This document shows positions 33,084 to 44,411 of a stretch of DNA of 64,000 nucleotides, piece after piece. The notes beneath the pieces were generated by a model. That model worked only from the letters and a program-made list of their open reading frames with translations. It did not search any database and had not been told where the DNA came from. The DNA comes from Strigamia acuminata (taxonomy: Eukaryota; Arthropoda; Chilopoda; Geophilomorpha; Linotaeniidae): assembly GCA_949358305.1 (NCBI GenBank), contig OX442317.1, forward strand, positions 3,600,186-3,664,185, written 5' to 3'. The position numbers and the translations under genes were made by a program. Position 1 is the stretch's first letter; the number at the start of each line of letters is the position of its first letter.

Positions 33084-36000
33084 TTATCGATTGTTTGAGA
33101 CAATGGCCGGAGTCGCTTTTTGTTTTCCGACGAGTTTCCCGTCTTTTATGAACGGGTTTGGCTTGTGTCGACGCATACCGTATATTTTATCAGGTTTGAG
33201 GATTCTTGTAGTCTTATTTTTGTTTGATTGCTTTCCTTTTTTAGGAGATTCTTCGACTATTTCCTCCCTCTCCGAAATCTCATCCGGGGCGTCGGCCGCT
33301 TCGTGTGACTCATCTTGAACTAAATTGGTTGGGCCAGTTTGTTCATCTAAAAACATGTCGCGAATAATTGGATTTTGCGCTGGTTTCGTCTGATATTCCG
33401 TCCAAGCCTCTTGAGGAAACTCAGGTAAGTATGGAGTTAATTCTCGGGCGTGGATCGATCTAAAATTAACGTTGTCTGCCAATCTTTTTAGCTTGAAAGC
33501 GTTTCCGCCGTGGGCTTCGAGTATGACGTACGGGCCGTCGCGTTTGTCTGCTAAGCCTGCGTGGACCCCCTTATCGGCGCTGGACTGAATATGTGTGTCT
33601 TTCCAGACGAGGTCATTGACTTTAAAATTGCAGAAGGGCCGATCCTTTCCAGCAATGCTAATACGATCTCTCATGTCGAATATGTGTGACATCATGTGCT
33701 GATAAGTGGCCGAAATTATTTGCTCCAGTCTGTCGACATAAATATGAGGCTTCTCAGGATCAATTTCCAGTATTTCCTCCGGTATTCGTGGGTCCCAGAG
33801 TACTCTGAGTTCCCGAGCGAAGTTTAGAAACGCGGGAGAAAATTTGCGGTTCCTTGAGATCGTTGTGCGGATGCTGAAGGCAATTTCACGAAGATATTCG
33901 TCCCAGCTGGAGTGAACATCGGTGAAAATTGCTAGTGCATATTTTATATCGCGATTTAACCTTTCGACGGGATTGGCCCGTGGATTATAGGTTGATGTAT
34001 ATGATGTCTCGATGTCGAATTTTTTACAGAAGTCTTTGTACAAATTTGACGCGAATTGTGGTCCATTATCGGAGATTAATTTTCGAGGGAATCCAAAATG
34101 AAGCGCCACTTCGTACAAACATCGAATGATTTTTTGCTTAGTTGGTCTCTCCATTGGAAAGAGTTCGGGCCATCCAGTCGCGACATCCATGATTACTAAT
34201 ATATATTTGTTTTTATTGGATGACGTGGGCTTTGGGCCCATTAAATCCACGCTCCAGCAATCGAAGGGTGCGAAAGGGCCAAGTGAGATTCTCTCGTAGC
34301 TCTTGGGCGTCCTCGGCTTGCACGCTTGGCATCTGGGGCAGTGATGAATAAAACGAACGATATCTCGGGTCATTTTTGGCCAGAAATAAAGTTGATTTGC
34401 TCGGTAGATCGTTCTGGCCACTCCAGAATGTCCGGCGAGCGGGTGTCCGTGGACCATCCACAGAAACCTTGTCAGCAGACTCCTGGGTATAACGACTTTC
34501 ATCGAAGTTCCCGTCTCCGTCAGATCATCGCGGAAATTCGGGTGGTGTTTTAGTAGAAGTCCATCCTCGATTAAGTACGTGGAGGCTTCTCTTTCGAATT
34601 CTTCGCGTTGGATTTCGTCGAAATTCTCGTCGGGAAATTTTTCATCTGTGATGAAGTTTCGATAAGTTCTACAGAAGTCGTCTGTCATCTGGGCGGCTAT
34701 TAATTCGTCCCTGGTGGGCGGCTTACTATTCGTCCCCTTGCTTACGTGGGCGACGAATGCTCGAACGTACTTGTCGGAGATTCGAGGTTCTATCGTTAGC
34801 TCGTAATTTGGGTGAGCGTCCTTGACAGACTGGTATGCTCGGAGCCAATAATTGTAATAATTTTGGTCTCCTGACTCGAGTTTCTCCTTGGGTAATTCGT
34901 TTAGCTTTTTAAATTCCCATTTTCGGACGGGGTTCGGACAGTAGAAGAGGCGTGAGTCGTCCTCTCCGCAGTCGGTCTCGTCTTCGGGGTCTGAAGCTGG
35001 GGCTCGTGAGAGGGCGTCTGCCACGACGTTGAATTTTCCGGGTCGGTATTCAATGATTAAGTCACAAGCCATTAATTCTAGCTGCCAGCGAGCCATTCTT
35101 CCGGACGGTTCCTTCAACGCCATTAACCACTTTAGTGCTTCGTGGTCAGTTTGTACGTTGAACTTGGTAAATTCCAGGTATGGTCTGAATTTTCGGATTG
35201 CCCAGACGACGGCTAGACATTCTAACTCTGTCGCATTATAATTCTTTTCGGCTGCTTGTAATTTCCGGCTGATGAACATCGTCGGGACCTCTAACACTAC
35301 TCCGTCGATGTCATGCTTTTGAAGCAACGCAGCACCTAGGCCAATTCGACTGGCGTCGGTGTGAAGAGTGAATTCTCGATTAAGATCTGGTAGGGGAATT
35401 CGTTTTACATCGATCAGCATTTGTTTTATCTTGTTAAACGATGTTTCGCAGTGGTCAGTCCACTCGAAATCTTTATCGTTGCGTAACAGATCTGTGATGG
35501 GTGCCGCGACGTCTGCCAAATTTGGGAGCAATCGATTGAAGAAATTCACCATGCCCATGAAACGTTGGACTCCTTTTACATCTTCCGGGGCGGGGAACTG
35601 GCTAATCGCCTGGGTCTTTTTCGGGTCGATGGATAGGCCACCTGTTCCGACTGTGTAACCCAGGAATGCCAATTCTTTGCGGCAAAATTTACTTTTCCCT
35701 GGATGAATGTTTAGACCGGCTTTTGTGAGTCGCTCCATGACGTCATTCACGTGTATCAGGTGGTCTTCAAAAGTTTGGGAGACTATGACTATATCATCGA
35801 GGTAAGCCCATGCGTATTTGTGTAAGGCATCGCCGAGAACTTTTTCTATTAGTTTTTGAAAGGTGGCGGGTGCGTTTACTAACCCGAAGGGCATTACATT
35901 AAACATCAGTCGACCCTGTGGTGCCCAAAAAGCTGTTTTCTCTTTATCCTCTTCCCGCAATTCAACCTGCCAGTAACCCTTGGACAAGTCCATGGTCGTG

Positions 36001-37166
36001 ACCCAGTTAAATGGGGCGAGCTCCCGTAGAATCGCTTCTATTGACGGCATTTGGATGGGGTCGATGACGGTTATGGCGTTTAAAGGTCTATAATCGATGC
36101 AGAGGCGCGGTTCGGAGCCTGGTCGCATGACGAGGACAATCCTCATTCCATATTCTCCGATGGCGTGCGACACGATCCCTTTTTCGAGCAACTCGTTGCA
36201 CATCGTTCTTACGATATGTCTCTTTTGGGGATTCATAGTTTTAAAAGGTACTCGCACCGGTTTTCCCGTAACCAATTCGATCTCGTGCATTACGTAACTA
36301 GTCTTTCCTGGATCTTTATTTAAGTTCTTCGAGTGCTTCTTGAGCATTTCCTCGAGGAGTTTCGTTTGTTCTTCTCCAAGATTGGCGTCCATGGCCAGAT
36401 TATGTATTAAATTCTCCTCTTGGAGGATAGTATTAAACGACTTAAAATTATAGTCTTGGATGAACTTCTTAATTTCGCCTCCTCCCCATTCCTCGTCGTC
36501 CTTAGCTTTGTCTAGGAGTTCCGGAGGTATTATGGGTAGTCGTGGGTCCTCGTGGTTGTCGATGTAATTCCACGAACGTGTGACTGGGTTGGGCTGGATG
36601 TTCATCCGTTCCATCAAATCCATTCCTATCAGCAGGATTGTGTCTCGGGTTGGTAACACGATGAAGAAATGCTTAATCGTGCCTCCTTCCCATACAAAAT
36701 CGGTTGATAACGTCCCCACTGCTCTAACTTCTCCCGCTGCTGTAAGAACTCGAATGTTCTCGTTCATTCCCCGTAATTTTTTCTGTATTTTTTCTTCGAG
36801 TGATTCGAATAAGTCGGTGGAGATAAACGACTGATCCGCTCCCGAGTCGAGTAGTCCCATTAACACCTTTTTGCCGAAAGAGACTGGTATTTTAGCCAGT
36901 ACGCTCTTCGCTTCTGTTGATAGGTTGCAACGAAGTATTCGCTTTTTAAGAGGATTGGCCCCTTGGTCAAGCGGCAAAGTCATGAAAGCGTTGGCTATAC
37001 CGTCTTCGTCTCTAATTTCGAATTTCCGTTTTTTGGTTGGAGTTGTGACTTCCTCGTTGGCAGCTTCCTCGAAGAATTCCAACAATTTTTCCATTTCTTT
37101 AATTTGTTTTTCCACCAGAGTAAGGTCCATCGTTTTCGAAGTTATCGCGAGCGGATGTGGAATCAC
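33084..37166 (-). CDS. Gypsy-A pol polyprotein (inverted copy)
   Basis: An intact 1360-codon frame, the same protein as the plus-strand copy at 44408-48490: protease LLDSGADQSF, reverse transcriptase YLDDIVIVS, RNase H TDASRIGLG, integrase with an HHCC finger and DDE core, and a GPY-type C-terminal module. It overlaps the end of gag by four bases in another frame. Nothing in the sequence shows it to be inactive except that this copy lacks its own 5' LTR and Gag start. Confidence 0.93.
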   Translation of the reverse strand: MIPHPLAITSKTMDLTLVEKQIKEMEKLLEFFEEAANEEVTTPTKKRKFEIRDEDGIANAFMTLPLDQGANPLKKRILRCNLSTEAKSVLAKIPVSFGKKVLMGLLDSGADQSFISTDLFESLEEKIQKKLRGMNENIRVLTAAGEVRAVGTLSTDFVWEGGTIKHFFIVLPTRDTILLIGMDLMERMNIQPNPVTRSWNYIDNHEDPRLPIIPPELLDKAKDDEEWGGGEIKKFIQDYNFKSFNTILQEENLIHNLAMDANLGEEQTKLLEEMLKKHSKNLNKDPGKTSYVMHEIELVTGKPVRVPFKTMNPQKRHIVRTMCNELLEKGIVSHAIGEYGMRIVLVMRPGSEPRLCIDYRPLNAITVIDPIQMPSIEAILRELAPFNWVTTMDLSKGYWQVELREEDKEKTAFWAPQGRLMFNVMPFGLVNAPATFQKLIEKVLGDALHKYAWAYLDDIVIVSQTFEDHLIHVNDVMERLTKAGLNIHPGKSKFCRKELAFLGYTVGTGGLSIDPKKTQAISQFPAPEDVKGVQRFMGMVNFFNRLLPNLADVAAPITDLLRNDKDFEWTDHCETSFNKIKQMLIDVKRIPLPDLNREFTLHTDASRIGLGAALLQKHDIDGVVLEVPTMFISRKLQAAEKNYNATELECLAVVWAIRKFRPYLEFTKFNVQTDHEALKWLMALKEPSGRMARWQLELMACDLIIEYRPGKFNVVADALSRAPASDPEDETDCGEDDSRLFYCPNPVRKWEFKKLNELPKEKLESGDQNYYNYWLRAYQSVKDAHPNYELTIEPRISDKYVRAFVAHVSKGTNSKPPTRDELIAAQMTDDFCRTYRNFITDEKFPDENFDEIQREEFEREASTYLIEDGLLLKHHPNFRDDLTETGTSMKVVIPRSLLTRFLWMVHGHPLAGHSGVARTIYRANQLYFWPKMTRDIVRFIHHCPRCQACKPRTPKSYERISLGPFAPFDCWSVDLMGPKPTSSNKNKYILVIMDVATGWPELFPMERPTKQKIIRCLYEVALHFGFPRKLISDNGPQFASNLYKDFCKKFDIETSYTSTYNPRANPVERLNRDIKYALAIFTDVHSSWDEYLREIAFSIRTTISRNRKFSPAFLNFARELRVLWDPRIPEEILEIDPEKPHIYVDRLEQIISATYQHMMSHIFDMRDRISIAGKDRPFCNFKVNDLVWKDTHIQSSADKGVHAGLADKRDGPYVILEAHGGNAFKLKRLADNVNFRSIHARELTPYLPEFPQEAWTEYQTKPAQNPIIRDMFLDEQTGPTNLVQDESHEAADAPDEISEREEIVEESPKKGKQSNKNKTTRILKPDKIYGMRRHKPNPFIKDGKLVGKQKATPAIVSNNR

Positions 37167-39819
37167 TTTTGTTCCGCCCGCGAGTTCCAGTTTTTTGTCA
37201 TACTGTCGAGTTTGGCGGTGAGTTCCTTCAAGATTTTGTCTTGTTCCTTCGCGAGCAATTTCACTAGCTCCTCACGCTCTGCGGCCTTGTCGTCGGCTTT
37301 TTTCTTTGCCAGTTTTGGGCAGGCCTGACGCCAGTGGCCGTCTTCGTTACAGAAATTACAAGGGCTTTTCTTCTTTCCCTCCCGCTCAAAAGGTTTTTTG
37401 GGGTAGTCCTTCTTCTCGGAAGTCGCCTCTGTTTTCGGGTTGTGGTGTTCCGATTTTCTGGACTTCATCTGAGGTCGGTAGCTGGGCGCCAGTTCCTTCC
37501 CCATGTTTGCGTGTACCACATCGTTGATACCTTCGTCAGCCTCATCGCTTTCCGAGAATTGCTCAGAGTCTTCGCTTACTTCGTCTTCCGACTTTTCCTC
37601 GGCGGCGTTAGTTTGCGTGCGATAGGCCTTACTCGGAGGTGGTAAAGGGTTAGAAGCTTGTTGGTTTTTCTTTGAGGGGAGTGGCTCTATACTTCCGTTT
37701 AGATAATTTCGCGATTGGAGCAGCTTAGTGGAGTCTATGCTGCGCTCCTGTATTCGTTGCTGTCGGGCCACTCCTAGAGCTCGCTCTTCTTTTGTCAGAT
37801 TTTCGTTATACCGAGCATTTACTTCGGTGTGTTTCTTCTCGACGAAAGCTAGGATGGCTTTGAAATTATCCCCCTTAGGAGCGTTCATTTCTCGTAGGAC
37901 TTTGGTTGCGGTTTCGTTTAGTCCTTGTTCGAAGAGAGCTTTCTGAGCGTGTTGGTCAAATGGTTTGTCCATTTCACGGAACAGGCTGTCGGCTCGTTGT
38001 ACGTATTCCCTCAGAGTTTCCCCGGGAGCTTGCTTCATAGAGCTTACTCTTTTCTGGATTTCTTGGCTCGTCTCGCCATATTGATTGTGGAACTTTATGA
38101 CGAAATCTTCCCAGTTTCGGGGTTGGACATCAGCGTACCAGTTTCGGGCCCGGTTGATCAGCATTTCTGGTATTCCGCGTGCAACCATTTCGTCGGGTTC
38201 CGCTCCTAAGCGATTAATCGTCAGGGCGACTTCGTCCAAAAACAAGTTGCCGGCGTTCCAGGATCCGTCGAACTTAATTAGTCTCAGGGTCGTCCACTTG
38301 ATGTTGTTATCCTTGCGAGAATACAGCCATCGGTCTGCGGAGTAACGTTTCAACAATCCTTCGCTTCGATCGTCCTCCTCGGTCTCTTGGCCACGGCTTT
38401 GTTGAAGCTTTTGGTCCATGGCCTGAAGGAGTTCGTCTCTCATCGTCCGTAGTTGGTTGCTTAGCGAGTCAGTCTCACTAAGCAGCGGTGATGATCGTGG
38501 ATTGTCGGAAGGGAGGCTTGGGTAATGCGTACCGTTGCCCGTCAGTCCGAACTGATTGTGTTGGAACGACGTTTTCCCTGATGATCCCGCGGTGTTCGGG
38601 TTATTCGTGAGGTCTTGCGCTATGGTTGAGTTATCTGGGTTCGCTTTCTCTGGAGCGGAGGTTTGGCTCAACTTTGTTCCGGGCGGTATCAGATCGTCCA
38701 GTCGGGTCCCCGTGAGGCCTTGGTTCGTTTTTTTGATAAAAACGTAGGAATCTCTCCCAGCATACGCTTCGGCGGCGTGTTTCTTTTCGAGGTGATTTTT
38801 AACTGCGTTAATCTCCTCGAGCGTCGGCATGGCCAGTTTATTTTGACCTACTTCGTTGCGTATTTGATTCTTCTGATTTATACATCTGATTAGTTCTGCG
38901 TTAGGGTCGCCTGGGTTGTTATTACTGGTTTGGCCAGTTTTCATTGCGAATGAGTTTTTTATTGCCCATGATTGCGCGCCCTGATTATTCCTCCTATCTT
39001 GTATAAACGCCTCGTACAGTTCTCCTTTGACTTCGTCCGATTCGTTCAAGATGCTATCTAGTCCGTTGACTCGGATACTGCCGTGAGATGCTTGAGAGTC
39101 GATACTTTCGCTGTCTGACGTTGCTTCGCCGCCTGTCTCGGACTGTTGTCGATCTGCTCCGACCCGACGTCGTTTCTCTCCGCGTCTGGCCGTGTTATCT
39201 GCCGATCGTTTTTCAGTCCTCTGATTTACTAGGTCGATTACTCGGCTTAGCTCTGCGTAGGGATCCTTGTCCTGGTCGATCTCGATGCCGTGTGCGCAAG
39301 CTACCCGAGTTACTTCTATTGCTTTGGCTACCAGCTCCTTAGCTGTGTGAGACCGTTCTGGGGAGCTCTGTACGGAGTTTGGCTCCGAATGCTGGCTTAA
39401 CCCGTTGCTTGGCGGCCGGATCTGGCAGTCCTTTGCCATTTCTCGTTCGATTATTTTCTGCTTCGCGAGCAATTCTCGAGCCAGCTCGCGCTCCAGTGCC
39501 ATTTGTTTAGCTTGGTGTTCTTGTGCCAAGCTCTGTTCCATGGCAGCTAATTTCTCGCGATGCTCTCTGGCTAAATCTTCCATCAATTCGTTTTTCTTCT
39601 TCTCTAACGCGACTGTTCTTGCTTGGTCTGCGCGGGCAGCCTCGTTGATCATTGCGGCACTTGTGTTTGCCGCTTTATTTAGAAGAGTCATTAGATCCAT
39701 TTCACTGGGATCCTTTTCGACAGGTCTTGGGCTTTTCAATCCGAATCGAGGGTTTTCGAACGATTTATTTAGTCCGTTTTCTTCGTGAGAGCTTCCTGAT
39801 CCTTCGAATTCGCCTCCCG
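37163..39819 (-). pseudogene. Gypsy-A gag, 5'-truncated inverted copy (block 3)
   Basis: Gag from about residue 65 to the stop, including the Gag core and zinc knuckle CNFCNEDGHWRQACP. The first 64 or so codons and the 5' LTR are missing because the sequence breaks at 39819. It has one visible amino-acid difference from the other copies (TNQGLTG for TNEGLTG near 38721), so it is not simply the same DNA read twice. Confidence 0.92.
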
Positions 39820-39822
39820 GAC

Positions 39823-39924
39823 GTGATCGTCGCTTAGTCGGAGATGACAGTGATAAATGTGGGTCGGGTTAGAGGTTAACTATTAGTCTCATGCGTCTTA
39901 ATTGGCCAAACCAATCAAAGATGA
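39823..39924. repeat. Second fold-back joint in Gypsy-A
   Basis: 71 bp of element 3' region in minus orientation (39823-39893), then a 31-bp loop (39894-39924), then the same sequence in plus orientation from 39925. The switch uses the shared bases ATG at 39891-39893. Between block 3 and this fragment lie three bases (GAC, 39820-39822) not accounted for by either side. Confidence 0.88.
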
Positions 39925-40039
39925 CATGAGACTAATAGTTAACCTCTAACCCGACCCACATTTATCACTGTCATCTCCGACTAAGCGACGATCACCTCGA
40001 GGCAGCCGTAAATCAAAGTATCAAATTAATTTCCGAAAA

Positions 40040-40532
40040 ATGAAAAGAAATGATTGGAAGAAAGAAATTGAACGGGCCGTAAACAACGCTTCCGAGGATG
40101 ACGATGAAGATCAAGTGGATTTGTTACAAATCATTGTAAACAACGAAGAGGGAAATTGGGACGAACCCAATGAACCCGATGTCCAACCCGACGTAAGTAA
40201 AAAAAAAAAAAAAAATAGAAAAAATTCAAGTATCGATAATCAAAAATACGAAATAAGTTCGTGGACTGACCACAAACGAAAAAATAATTAAATTCTCGTC
40301 GGGAAGTTTTTTATCTGTGATGAGGTTTCGATAGGTTTTACAGAAGTCGGAGGCGAGCGCTTCATCCAACATCAACGACTACTCCGAGCCCATCGCGCAC
40401 CAACCAGCATCGCCGAGGCCCAAAGAATCCACCACACCAATCAAGGTATGTCGGCCTTCCTGCCACCAATTTGGGCCCACGAACGAACGGGAAATCCGCT
40501 GGAAGCGCCGGGACACCTACGTTTCTACTTGA
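40040..40532 (+). CDS. Gypsy-A accessory frame ORF3, spliced (middle copy)
   Basis: Exon 1 40040-40192, donor GTAAGT, acceptor TTTTACAG, exon 2 40344-40532; both exon lengths are multiples of three. Two bases in the intron near the acceptor differ from the other copies (GATGAGGTTTCGATAGG against GATGAAGTTTCGATAAG). Function unknown. Confidence 0.45.
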
Positions 40533-40830
40533 ATGAGAGCGAAGACCCCTCGGACTACTCTTCAAGACTGACCACATCTCCCAACCTGGACGAACCAAGT
40601 TCGGAAGATAAGCCGAGTTATGCCGATAACTTGAAGAAATAAGTAATTAGAAATCGTGACGAGAAGACTGTCTTCTCCAAACTAGGAAATTATTATTATT
40701 TGTTTGCGTATCAATTATTTAAGAATGTAAAATATTTTATGCACCATTCATCATCATTTAAATAAAAAGATTATTTTATGATTAGATATTGTTCCTCCTT
40801 TTATTTAAGGGACCCCGATGATTTATTCTC

Positions 40831-40841
40831 GGGGAGGGACG
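40831..40841 (+). promoter_or_regulatory. Gypsy-A polypurine tract (before LTR C)
   Basis: GGGGAGGGACG stands immediately before the LTR start TGTGG, as before LTR D (49466-49476). Confidence 0.8.
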
Positions 40842-41472
40842 TGTGGTGATTCGGCATCACCTGAAGAAGTAATTAGCGGTGATTATTGTGTTACTAATAC
40901 TCGCCACTAGAGCGCGCTAGAAATACCGACTAGACTGACTAGTCTCGTGTTTCTGCGAACCTGCATAATCGGAAGGATTTGCATATGACGTCATTTCCGG
41001 TTAGTATATAACGCCGATACTTGACCGGAAACGACACTACAGTTACCACATTTCAGCAAGAGCACCATTTACCTCACCTTTCAGGCCGTTTCACGGATTG
41101 ATCGAGGACCGGTGCCCGCTGACCATCTCAACTGTACAACAGCCACGTTTATTTAGCGTAGCCAATCTACGCTAGAATAAATATTCGAACGATATTCGTT
41201 TAATTCGCACGAGAAAGCGAATTCTCGCGTGTTCATAACAACACGTGGAAATACCCTAGACAACAAACATAGACCACGCGTAGGACTAAACAATTGGATC
41301 CGCCATTGTTTAGCGGCAACTCGTATTCGCAGCCGAATCCGAGGACCAACACAGGAAACATCTTGACTTATATTTGTATTAGTAAGCGTGTTTTAATAAA
41401 GCAGTATTTGAAATATATTGTATTCCCGAGTGTATTATTTATTATCTTTAACCACAAAGTCGAATCACGACA
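40842..41472 (+). repeat. Gypsy-A LTR C, 5' LTR of the complete copy
   Basis: 631 bp, preceded by a polypurine tract (belonging to the fragment on its left) and followed by the primer site at 41475-41492. It therefore also joins two head-to-tail copies. Confidence 0.96.
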
Positions 41473-41564
41473 CGTGGGGGTCTGTCCGGGATAGATTTGC
41501 TAACCTTAAGACAATACTTTAAATAATAACCGGGATCTTTCGATCGATCATTATATCGTAAGAA

Positions 41565-44411
41565 ATGACAAAAACTACCGCAGAAGATAGAAAAAGGCGT
41601 AACGACGAAAAGGATAGAAAAGAAGCCGAAGAAATCGAACGCCAAAAAGCGGAAGAAGCGAACCACGTGGAACCAGAAGTCGAGACTAACTCGACTAAAG
41701 TTTCAACGGAATCATCAAGTGAAAGCCTTCCCCTTGCAAGACAACTTCCGTTTACGGGAGGCGAATTCGAAGGATCAGGAAGCTCTCACGAAGAAAACGG
41801 ACTAAATAAATCGTTCGAAAACCCTCGATTCGGATTGAAAAGCCCAAGACCTGTCGAAAAGGATCCCAGTGAAATGGATCTAATGACTCTTCTAAATAAA
41901 GCGGCAAACACAAGTGCCGCAATGATCAACGAGGCTGCCCGCGCAGACCAAGCAAGAACAGTCGCGTTAGAGAAGAAGAAAAACGAATTGATGGAAGATT
42001 TAGCCAGAGAGCATCGCGAGAAATTAGCTGCCATGGAACAGAGCTTGGCACAAGAACACCAAGCTAAACAAATGGCACTGGAGCGCGAGCTGGCTCGAGA
42101 ATTGCTCGCGAAGCAGAAAATAATCGAACGAGAAATGGCAAAGGACTGCCAGATCCGGCCGCCAAGCAACGGGTTAAGCCAGCATTCGGAGCCAAACTCC
42201 GTACAGAGCTCCCCAGAACGGTCTCACACAGCTAAGGAGCTGGTAGCCAAAGCAATAGAAGTAACTCGGGTAGCTTGCGCACACGGCATCGAGATCGACC
42301 AGGACAAGGATCCCTACGCAGAGCTAAGCCGAGTAATCGACCTAGTAAATCAGAGGACTGAAAAACGATCGGCAGATAACACGGCCAGACGCGGAGAGAA
42401 ACGACGTCGGGTCGGAGCAGATCGACAACAGTCCGAGACAGGCGGCGAAGCAACGTCAGACAGCGAAAGTATCGACTCTCAAGCATCTCACGGCAGTATC
42501 CGAGTCAACGGACTAGATAGCATCTTGAACGAATCGGACGAAGTCAAAGGAGAACTGTACGAGGCGTTTATACAAGATAGGAGGAATAATCAGGGCGCGC
42601 AATCATGGGCAATAAAAAACTCATTCGCAATGAAAACTGGCCAAACCAGTAATAACAACCCAGGCGACCCTAACGCAGAACTAATCAGATGTATAAATCA
42701 GAAGAATCAAATACGCAACGAAGTAGGTCAAAATAAACTGGCCATGCCGACGCTCGAGGAGATTAACGCAGTTAAAAATCACCTCGAAAAGAAACACGCC
42801 GCCGAAGCGTATGCTGGGAGAGATTCCTACGTTTTTATCAAAAAAACGAACGAAGGCCTCACGGGGACCCGACTGGACGATCTGATACCGCCCGGAACAA
42901 AGTTGAGCCAAACCTCCGCTCCAGAGAAAGCGAACCCAGATAACTCAACCATAGCGCAAGACCTCACGAATAACCCGAACACCGCGGGATCATCAGGGAA
43001 AACGTCGTTCCAACACAATCAGTTCGGACTGACGGGCAACGGTACGCATTACCCAAGCCTCCCTTCCGACAATCCACGATCATCACCGCTGCTTAGTGAG
43101 ACTGACTCGCTAAGCAACCAACTACGGACGATGAGAGACGAACTCCTTCAGGCCATGGACCAAAAGCTTCAACAAAGCCGTGGCCAAGAGACCGAGGAGG
43201 ACGATCGAAGCGAAGGATTGTTGAAACGTTACTCCGCAGACCGATGGCTGTATTCTCGCAAGGATAACAACATCAAGTGGACGACCCTGAGACTAATTAA
43301 GTTCGACGGATCCTGGAACGCCGGCAACTTGTTTTTGGACGAAGTCGCCCTGACGATTAATCGCTTAGGAGCGGAACCCGACGAAATGGTTGCACGCGGA
43401 ATACCAGAAATGCTGATCAACCGGGCCCGAAACTGGTACGCTGATGTCCAACCCCGAAACTGGGAAGATTTCGTCATAAAGTTCCACAATCAATATGGCG
43501 AGACGAGCCAAGAAATCCAGAAAAGAGTAAGCTCTATGAAGCAAGCTCCCGGGGAAACTCTGAGGGAATACGTACAACGAGCCGACAGCCTGTTCCGTGA
43601 AATGGACAAACCATTTGACCAACACGCTCAGAAAGCTCTCTTCGAACAAGGACTAAACGAAACCGCAACCAAAGTCCTACGAGAAATGAACGCTCCTAAG
43701 GGGGATAATTTCAAAGCCATCCTAGCTTTCGTCGAGAAGAAACACACCGAAGTAAATGCTCGGTATAACGAAAATCTGACAAAAGAAGAGCGAGCTCTAG
43801 GAGTGGCCCGACAGCAACGAATACAGGAGCGCAGCATAGACTCCACTAAGCTGCTCCAATCGCGAAATTATCTAAACGGAAGTATAGAGCCACTCCCCTC
43901 AAAGAAAAACCAACAAGCTTCTAACCCTTTACCACCTCCGAGTAAGGCCTATCGCACGCAAACTAACGCCGCCGAGGAAAAGTCGGAAGACGAAGTAAGC
44001 GAAGACTCTGAGCAATTCTCGGAAAGCGATGAGGCTGACGAAGGTATCAACGATGTGGTACACGCAAACATGGGGAAGGAACTGGCGCCCAGCTACCGAC
44101 CTCAGATGAAGTCCAGAAAATCGGAACACCACAACCCGAAAACAGAGGCGACTTCCGAGAAGAAGGACTACCCCAAAAAACCTTTTGAGCGGGAGGGAAA
44201 GAAGAAAAGCCCTTGTAATTTCTGTAACGAAGACGGCCACTGGCGTCAGGCCTGCCCAAAACTGGCAAAGAAAAAAGCCGACGACAAGGCCGCAGAGCGT
44301 GAGGAGCTAGTGAAATTGCTCGCGAAGGAACAAGACAAAATCTTGAAGGAACTCACCGCCAAACTCGACAGTATGACAAAAAACTGGAACTCGCGGGCGG
44401 AACAAAAGTGA
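41565..44411 (+). CDS. Gypsy-A Gag (complete copy)
   Basis: 948 codons. Gag forms the particle of the retrotransposon and packages its RNA. The N-terminus is very charged (residues 1-40); a strong coiled coil of E/K/A heptads spans about 130-200; an acidic, low-complexity middle follows; the Gag core lies near 575-720 (FDGSWNAGNLFLDEVAL, NWYADVQPRNWEDF, GETLREYVQRAD); a basic/acidic linker; and one CCHC zinc knuckle CNFCNEDGHWRQAC near 881-895. It ends with a last lysine-rich coiled coil. It is longer than most Ty3/Gypsy Gag proteins because of the N-terminal half. The ATG lies 92 bases after the LTR. The stop overlaps the pol frame, so Pol is probably made by frameshifting or by reinitiation at a downstream ATG. 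Confidence 0.93.
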   Translation: MTKTTAEDRKRRNDEKDRKEAEEIERQKAEEANHVEPEVETNSTKVSTESSSESLPLARQLPFTGGEFEGSGSSHEENGLNKSFENPRFGLKSPRPVEKDPSEMDLMTLLNKAANTSAAMINEAARADQARTVALEKKKNELMEDLAREHREKLAAMEQSLAQEHQAKQMALERELARELLAKQKIIEREMAKDCQIRPPSNGLSQHSEPNSVQSSPERSHTAKELVAKAIEVTRVACAHGIEIDQDKDPYAELSRVIDLVNQRTEKRSADNTARRGEKRRRVGADRQQSETGGEATSDSESIDSQASHGSIRVNGLDSILNESDEVKGELYEAFIQDRRNNQGAQSWAIKNSFAMKTGQTSNNNPGDPNAELIRCINQKNQIRNEVGQNKLAMPTLEEINAVKNHLEKKHAAEAYAGRDSYVFIKKTNEGLTGTRLDDLIPPGTKLSQTSAPEKANPDNSTIAQDLTNNPNTAGSSGKTSFQHNQFGLTGNGTHYPSLPSDNPRSSPLLSETDSLSNQLRTMRDELLQAMDQKLQQSRGQETEEDDRSEGLLKRYSADRWLYSRKDNNIKWTTLRLIKFDGSWNAGNLFLDEVALTINRLGAEPDEMVARGIPEMLINRARNWYADVQPRNWEDFVIKFHNQYGETSQEIQKRVSSMKQAPGETLREYVQRADSLFREMDKPFDQHAQKALFEQGLNETATKVLREMNAPKGDNFKAILAFVEKKHTEVNARYNENLTKEERALGVARQQRIQERSIDSTKLLQSRNYLNGSIEPLPSKKNQQASNPLPPPSKAYRTQTNAAEEKSEDEVSEDSEQFSESDEADEGINDVVHANMGKELAPSYRPQMKSRKSEHHNPKTEATSEKKDYPKKPFEREGKKKSPCNFCNEDGHWRQACPKLAKKKADDKAAEREELVKLLAKEQDKILKELTAKLDSMTKNWNSRAEQK

